Source: Cladorhizidae sp. MBARI D1340-BT2 (Eukaryota; Porifera; Demospongiae; Poecilosclerida; Cladorhizidae). Taken from it: a stretch of DNA of 64,000 nucleotides. Position numbers and translations under genes: made by a program. Where the stretch lies: positions 11,248,993-11,312,992 of the forward strand of contig JAQNBH010000010.1 in NCBI GenBank assembly GCA_028752905.1, given 5' to 3'. This document shows positions 58,205 to 64,000 of this stretch, in pieces; the first letter of the stretch is position 1; each line of letters begins with the position of its first letter. The notes below the pieces were generated by a model. That model was not told the DNA's origin, searched no databases, and saw only the letters and a program-made list of their open reading frames with translations.

Positions 58205-58815
58205 GAGAGGGCAGCTCTGGCCACATTGTCAGTATTAAGAAACTCCACCCATTCATGTATGTCTTTAAAGCTGTGCGAGGGCATCTCACTAGGTGGATGA
58301 TCTTCGCTCAACAGTTGGACTTCCACACGGAAAACAGACCAGGGAAGAACAATAGCAATGCATATGCCATGTCTAGAAGACTTTCTATTGATAAGTAGTC
58401 ACAGGGATCCAAGAATTGAGTACAGATATGAATGCACTGAGGGAAAACCAACTTGTAGATGGGCAATTTGCGCCAGTTGCTAAAGCAATTATGGAAGGAA
58501 AGTGTCCACACACAGATTCAGCTCATGGACTAAGCCACCAAGAAGGACTTTGATGCTGTAAATTTTGAGGGTCATCAAGCCGATTCACAAGTGGTAATCT
58601 CAATCAATACAAAGGAGGTGGTTCTCCAACCACCCAATGATTAGGCAGGACATGTAGAGAACTATTTAATGGACAGTTTTATTGGCTAAGGTATTAGTCA
58701 AGTATTGAAAACTGGGTACGTTACTATCAGAAGCGCCAGAAATGCAATCCTCCTCAACATGGCCCACTAAACACACCAACAACCATTTTTAGAAGCTATC
58801 GTGGATATTATGGAT
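58205..58815 (+). pseudogene. Ty3 RNaseH-integrase piece, second copy
   Basis: Matches 31133-31750: CTCTGGCCACATTGTCAGTAT, GAGGGCATCTCACTAGGTGG and AGAAATGCAATCCTCCTCAA are shared. It encodes the same decayed RNaseH end and integrase zinc-finger region with additional indels. It arose by duplication with the gene rather than by a new insertion, since it starts at the same internal position without an element end. Confidence 0.8.
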
Positions 58816-59564
58816 CCATTGCAGTATAGTCAATGACAAAAAGAAAAGGAAAGAGTAGGCATGGGATACACAAGAGCATCAAATTCTAGCTCAAATGACA
58901 GAGCAAATAAGGCCCCAAAGAAACGTCTGGCTTGCAAAATGACATAGGGATTATATCACTCCACAACAGTTTCTTGTCAGGACACTTTCTAAACATACAA
59001 AAACCAGTAAAGTTCTGCTTGGTAATGAGTTCTAAGCAGCAAACTTGCAGGTCCAAGTAAGATCCATGACTTCCACTCAACATTATTTCCCAACTGTCAC
59101 TCAAATAAACTTGAAGCACATATCAGCTTGTGGCAAAAGTTATGAGCTCTCCAGCCCTCATATTTGATATTGCAAAGGTTCGTGGATTCCTAAGAATCAC
59201 GTGTGATAATAGGTTCCTATGGGACATCAAAGTATTATAGGCATGGCCAAACATATTCATCCTGTGGAAGTGAACTTCATCGAATTAGCTTTGATGGACT
59301 GGTATAATTATACTCTCCCACGACCACAAACCCACCAATTGTATGGTACTTGGAATTGGAAGCAATTACATCCTTCTGTGGCTACTATGATTTAATTATG
59401 CCTGTTTTGGGGAATACTTATTATAATAGCCCTAGCCCTAGCCCTAGCCCTAGCCCTAGCCTAACAGTTCTGCTTATCCTCCCATCAACTCCTTCCTTTA
59501 GTCTCTAAGTGTTGTTTAGAGTACCAAGAGAGAGTCATTTCAAATGCCACCATATTTGCCAATA
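58816..59564. repeat. mixed repeat pieces and CCCTAG run
   Basis: 59010-59160 is diverged family 3 and 59260-59564 is family 4 (as at 48065-48370). No gene. The 58840-59000 stretch is unassigned. Confidence 0.55.
59429..59462. repeat. (CCCTAG)n short array
   Basis: Five and a half copies of CCCTAG. This is one base from the common animal telomere unit CCCTAA and lies inside repeat DNA, absent from the otherwise matching stretch at 48.2 kb. Confidence 0.9.
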
Positions 59565-60345
59565 TTATAGGTTGCAACAGAAAGGAAGATGGAAGGCTAA
59601 CTGCAACTGTTTACAGGAAACCCACACACACCAACCTGCACCTTGATTATAGATCAAATCATGCTATCCATGTCAGAAGAGGAGTAATGAAAAGCTATGA
59701 TGGACAGGAGAGTAGTGACTGAGAAGGAGGACCTTTGGAAGGAAGAACATCATTCGAATAGGGTCCTTATAGAGAATGGTTATCCGCAAGCCTTCATCAG
59801 CCTTTCATGTGCAGATACATCTAAATGCAGAAAGGGAGATAAGTACACCGATACAGGTCTAAAAAAGAAGGACCCTATAGTAAATAGTGATTCCTTATGC
59901 AGCAAGGATGAGCGAAGACATCAGGAGGGTCTGCAGGAAGTTCAACATCAAATTTATTTTTAGATCAGGAAGAACTCTGAGGACACAACTGAGCAGAGTG
60001 AAGGATGAATTACCAGCTAATATTCACTCATATGTTGTGTACCACATCCCTTGTAGATCTGGGAAATACTACATAGAAGAGACTATCATAAGACTGGAGA
60101 CCAGAATGAAAGAATATCAAGATGCCTGTAGAAAGTGTGCTAAAGAGAAGTCTGCAATTGCTGAGCACACATGGGATAATGGACATCCTATTTTGTGGGA
60201 GGAAGCCACCATCTTGGACCTGGCCAGAAGAGAGAATGAACTGCTAGTGAAGGAGGAATTGTACATCAGCCTAGCACCAAACTGTGAGTAGTTCAATCGA
60301 GACTGTTGAATGAACTTACCTGGCTGCTGGGGAGCCACTCTCAAG
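59565..60345 (+). pseudogene. Penelope-like element: RT end and GIY-YIG nuclease
   Basis: Begins in the RT domain (EDGRLTATVYRKPTHTNLHL), continues with NGYPQAFI near 59785, then the 59887-60291 frame: IPYAARMSEDIRRVCRKFNI, then the linker, then SYVVYHIPCRSGKYYIEETI and RLETRMKEYQDACRKCAKEK, SAIAEHTWDNGHPI. This is the GIY-YIG endonuclease of Penelope-like elements. The usual G-x-Y-I-G-E-T is here K-Y-Y-I-E-E-T, so a conserved Gly is lost. After the stop at 60289-60291 there are traces of a further MNLPGCWGATLK end. The 5' part of the element is missing and one frame change lies between 59690 and 59890. Confidence 0.85.
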
Positions 60346-60399
60346 GTACTTAACTTGAACACAACCACCATAATTAATCTTAATTTTTTTATTTACCAT

Positions 60400-61770
<1,371 letters not shown>

Positions 61771-61774
61771 TAGC

Positions 61775-64000
61775 CTAGGCACAAGTGCCTAGGATAGCAG
61801 CCGTATTTCCCCGCTGTACCTCCACAGCTATTCTCTGTTGAAGGAAGTGAGAAGACCTGGGATCCCCAGACTGTGAATGGATCCTTTTCCCAAGACTACA
61901 TAAAAAGGACATGGCTTCCGAGCCAAAGACCCCTGATGTCTCAATAGCAAGAGGGATGAAAATATGGGTTCGTTCCAGATGCCTGTATTTCATCCTTTTG
62001 TGATGCTCTGCCTCATTGGCAACATTCCCTGCTCCAGCAGCTGCCAGAGACACATGCGACGGGGCAAAAGTATCAGGGCAAGTCACATCCCAAACCATTG
62101 CCCGGCCACACCTCCATGGAGTCAGTGTTACCCCATCAGGTCTTCTACCATCTGATCGCGAGATGCCACTGGGTTCTAGACGAGAAGGGATTTTTGCAGA
62201 ATCCAGCGCCCTCTTAACAACTGCATTAAGAGAGGCATGACGGGAAAAGCGCCCTTGACTCTTACGGCAGCTGAGGCCATGGGTGCCTAGGTGGTCCACC
62301 TGAGTACCACAGTGATTGCATACGTGTGGTTGACACAGGGCCACACCCAAACGTAAACCAGAGGCTATTCTTATCTCATTGTCCTCCATCCTCAAACCCA
62401 AAGAAGATATTGGAAGAGCATGTAGCCATGCACCCGATTCCTTCTGGGAAGCAGCGAGTAGACGAGCTCTACTAGGATTAGACTGGGCTTCTTCTAGAAG
62501 CTGATCAAGTGCAGCCTTTGCAACTGGTGCATCCCAAACCTTCTGTTTGAAAGAGTCTGGCTCAGAAGGGGGTGCAACAGTGTGGCTTTGGCTCCACTGA
62601 TCAACAGCATTGTCAAAAGCAGGGCGTGGTACATCTAAAAGCCTTGTTGGGAGGAGCTGGTGAACTAGTTCAAGGCTGGCAGAAGCAGATGCTAAAAAAG
62701 CTGATGATGACAGTTCCACAGCGCTTCTGATCCCAAGACCGCCCAATGACACTGGAAGGGAAGCCTGTAACCAAGCGGAGTCACTGATGTCAATGTTAAT
62801 GATCTCACTAAGAATTGATCTCTGGAGGTCATCAAAAGGGTGGAGATAAGAGGAGAGGAAACATGGGGAAGTGCGTAGCACATACAATAGCTTTGGGATG
62901 GAAAAAGCATGGCGAAGAAGACAAAGAGCATCATGTGAGTGAAGGTGTCCTAATCTCTCTCCAAGGATCTTCAAAACTCTGATCTTATCCTTGATCACAA
63001 GATCAACACCCTCAGAGCTTCCAATGGGTGATCCAAGTAAGGTGGAGATCTTGGGATCAGTTACAGACAGGCCCGGAATCTCTGAGAGAAAGGCATCAAT
63101 GATCCCCGTATTATTGGATATAACCTCAGATTTGGTACGATTTAGACATAAACCCAGCTCTTCAGCTAGAACCTCGATTGTCCTGAAGTCATCTATGACA
63201 TCCCTAAGAGAACCACCAAGCACAACGTCATCGAGGTAGAAAACATGAAACTCAGATTTTATCTCGTGTACTATTGAGTGGATCGTAAGGCAGAATAATA
63301 AAGGACCCAAGGGGTCACCCTGTTGCACCCCCTCACATGAATCAATCACCGAGCCACCAAAGAAAAGTGAAGAGGGAGAACCATATGCTGACAAAACCAA
63401 GGGTAACAACTGTGGCAAAAACTCCGTGACGGCAGAAAATAATTTATCACGGCGAAGGCAGTTAAAGGCATTCTGAAAATCTAATTTAAGAAGGAGACTA
63501 TCAGATGGCAAGTTCTGTAAATATGTTCTAGCTGCATGGGCAGCTGCTTCTGCACCATTTGGAATGCCAAAGCCCAACTGGTGAGGGGCAAGCAAAGAAC
63601 TAACTGACTGCTTGACGTGAAAAACTGCACATTTAGCTACTAATCTGCGGAGTGTGCATCCAATAGCAATGGGCCTTAACCCACCATCCTTCTTTGACAG
63701 TGCAATCAAAGTGGCTCCAAAAAGAAAAGGGCGGATAGATTCTGGTGTCTTCCCTTGACTAACAAGATTGATGAAGGATGTTAAAGATTCAAGCAAGAGT
63801 GCACCTCCTCTACCAGCACTTGGCCCAATCATATCCTTTAAATGCTGTGGTCGCAGACCATCTGGGCCACCAGATGAAGAACTTGGAAATGATTTAATGG
63901 ACCTTGAAACTTCATCAACTGAAAAGTCCATAAGTAAATCAGAAGGCATGGATGGAACAAAGAAATCAGGGTGTGAAGGTGGATGTTTTCCCTTAAGTAT
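61775..64000 (-). CDS. RT with zinc knuckle and REL-type endonuclease, 5' end beyond the window
   Basis: Open minus-strand frame that runs off the right edge: the 17 codons before the Met at 63949 are also open (HPPSHPDFFVPS). At least 741 residues with no break. RT region, numbering from that Met: LRPIAIGCTLRRLVAK (about 91-106), motif A LLKLDFQNAFNCL (153-165, Asp 157), motif B EGVQQGDPLGPLLF (206-219), motif C FYLDDVVLGG (237-246). A knuckle C-x2-C-x9-H-x3-C lies near 550. The C-terminal RRPDGVTLTPWR and AMVWDVTCPD look like the core of a PD-(D/E)xK nuclease, and the protein ends after QRGNTAAILGTCA. Same superfamily as the remnant at 7570-10438 but only distantly similar. The stop is followed within about 15 bases by (TAA)n. 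All catalytic signatures seen are intact, so this could be a recent or active copy. Confidence 0.9.
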   Translation of the reverse strand: MLKGKHPPSHPDFFVPSMPSDLLMDFSVDEVSRSIKSFPSSSSGGPDGLRPQHLKDMIGPSAGRGGALLLESLTSFINLVSQGKTPESIRPFLFGATLIALSKKDGGLRPIAIGCTLRRLVAKCAVFHVKQSVSSLLAPHQLGFGIPNGAEAAAHAARTYLQNLPSDSLLLKLDFQNAFNCLRRDKLFSAVTEFLPQLLPLVLSAYGSPSSLFFGGSVIDSCEGVQQGDPLGPLLFCLTIHSIVHEIKSEFHVFYLDDVVLGGSLRDVIDDFRTIEVLAEELGLCLNRTKSEVISNNTGIIDAFLSEIPGLSVTDPKISTLLGSPIGSSEGVDLVIKDKIRVLKILGERLGHLHSHDALCLLRHAFSIPKLLYVLRTSPCFLSSYLHPFDDLQRSILSEIINIDISDSAWLQASLPVSLGGLGIRSAVELSSSAFLASASASLELVHQLLPTRLLDVPRPAFDNAVDQWSQSHTVAPPSEPDSFKQKVWDAPVAKAALDQLLEEAQSNPSRARLLAASQKESGAWLHALPISSLGLRMEDNEIRIASGLRLGVALCQPHVCNHCGTQVDHLGTHGLSCRKSQGRFSRHASLNAVVKRALDSAKIPSRLEPSGISRSDGRRPDGVTLTPWRCGRAMVWDVTCPDTFAPSHVSLAAAGAGNVANEAEHHKRMKYRHLERTHIFIPLAIETSGVFGSEAMSFLCSLGKRIHSQSGDPRSSHFLQQRIAVEVQRGNTAAILGTCA

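Overview
The window looks like a repeat-dense, gene-poor stretch of an invertebrate animal genome. It is AT-rich, has long AAT/ATT microsatellites, and carries remnants of hAT transposons, Ty3 (gypsy) LTR elements, Penelope-like elements with a GIY-YIG nuclease, and reverse transcriptases (RTs) joined to a zinc knuckle and a probable restriction-like endonuclease (REL). From remembered family resemblance this RT group and the duplicated host gene suggest a sponge, cnidarian or similar marine invertebrate. This is inference; nothing in the window fixes the species. I saw no tRNA, rRNA, CRISPR or bacterial operon.

Layout. 0-2 kb: decayed hAT transposase (minus). 2.2-3.1 kb: Ty3 integrase remnant (minus). 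5.34-7.28 kb: candidate terminal-inverted-repeat element holding an (AAT)n tract and a gag-like remnant. 7.57-10.44 kb: frameshifted RT-REL element (plus). 10.6-13.7 kb: mostly unassigned. 13.80-15.24 kb: hAT element with an exact 8-bp target duplication. 15.5-26.3 kb: diverged repeat units, the first split by a Ty3 element (18.46-21.02 kb) with an intact target duplication and integrase placed before RT. 28.41-29.82 kb: host gene copy 1. 30.7-37.2 kb: four or more broken Ty3 elements in both orientations. 38.3-39.7 kb: LTR/gag remnant. 39.7-56.1 kb: the same repeat families again. 56.31-57.70 kb: host gene copy 2. 58.2-58.8 kb: the Ty3 piece that also follows copy 1. 59.57-60.35 kb: Penelope 3' half. 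60.4-61.77 kb: a very large trinucleotide-derived array. 61.775 kb to the right edge: an uninterrupted RT-REL reading frame (minus).

The only convincing host genes are two single-exon paralogues about 92% identical in protein. They encode type II membrane proteins of a family I associate with fucosyltransferase-like folds. Each lies in the same order of repeats (shared flank, about 4.1-kb units, other families, gene, Ty3 RNaseH-integrase piece), offset by about 26-28 kb, so the window is best read as two diverged copies of an 18-19 kb segmental duplication modified by later insertions and deletions. All repeat boundaries are by eye and good to tens of bases, except where terminal repeats and target duplications fix them.
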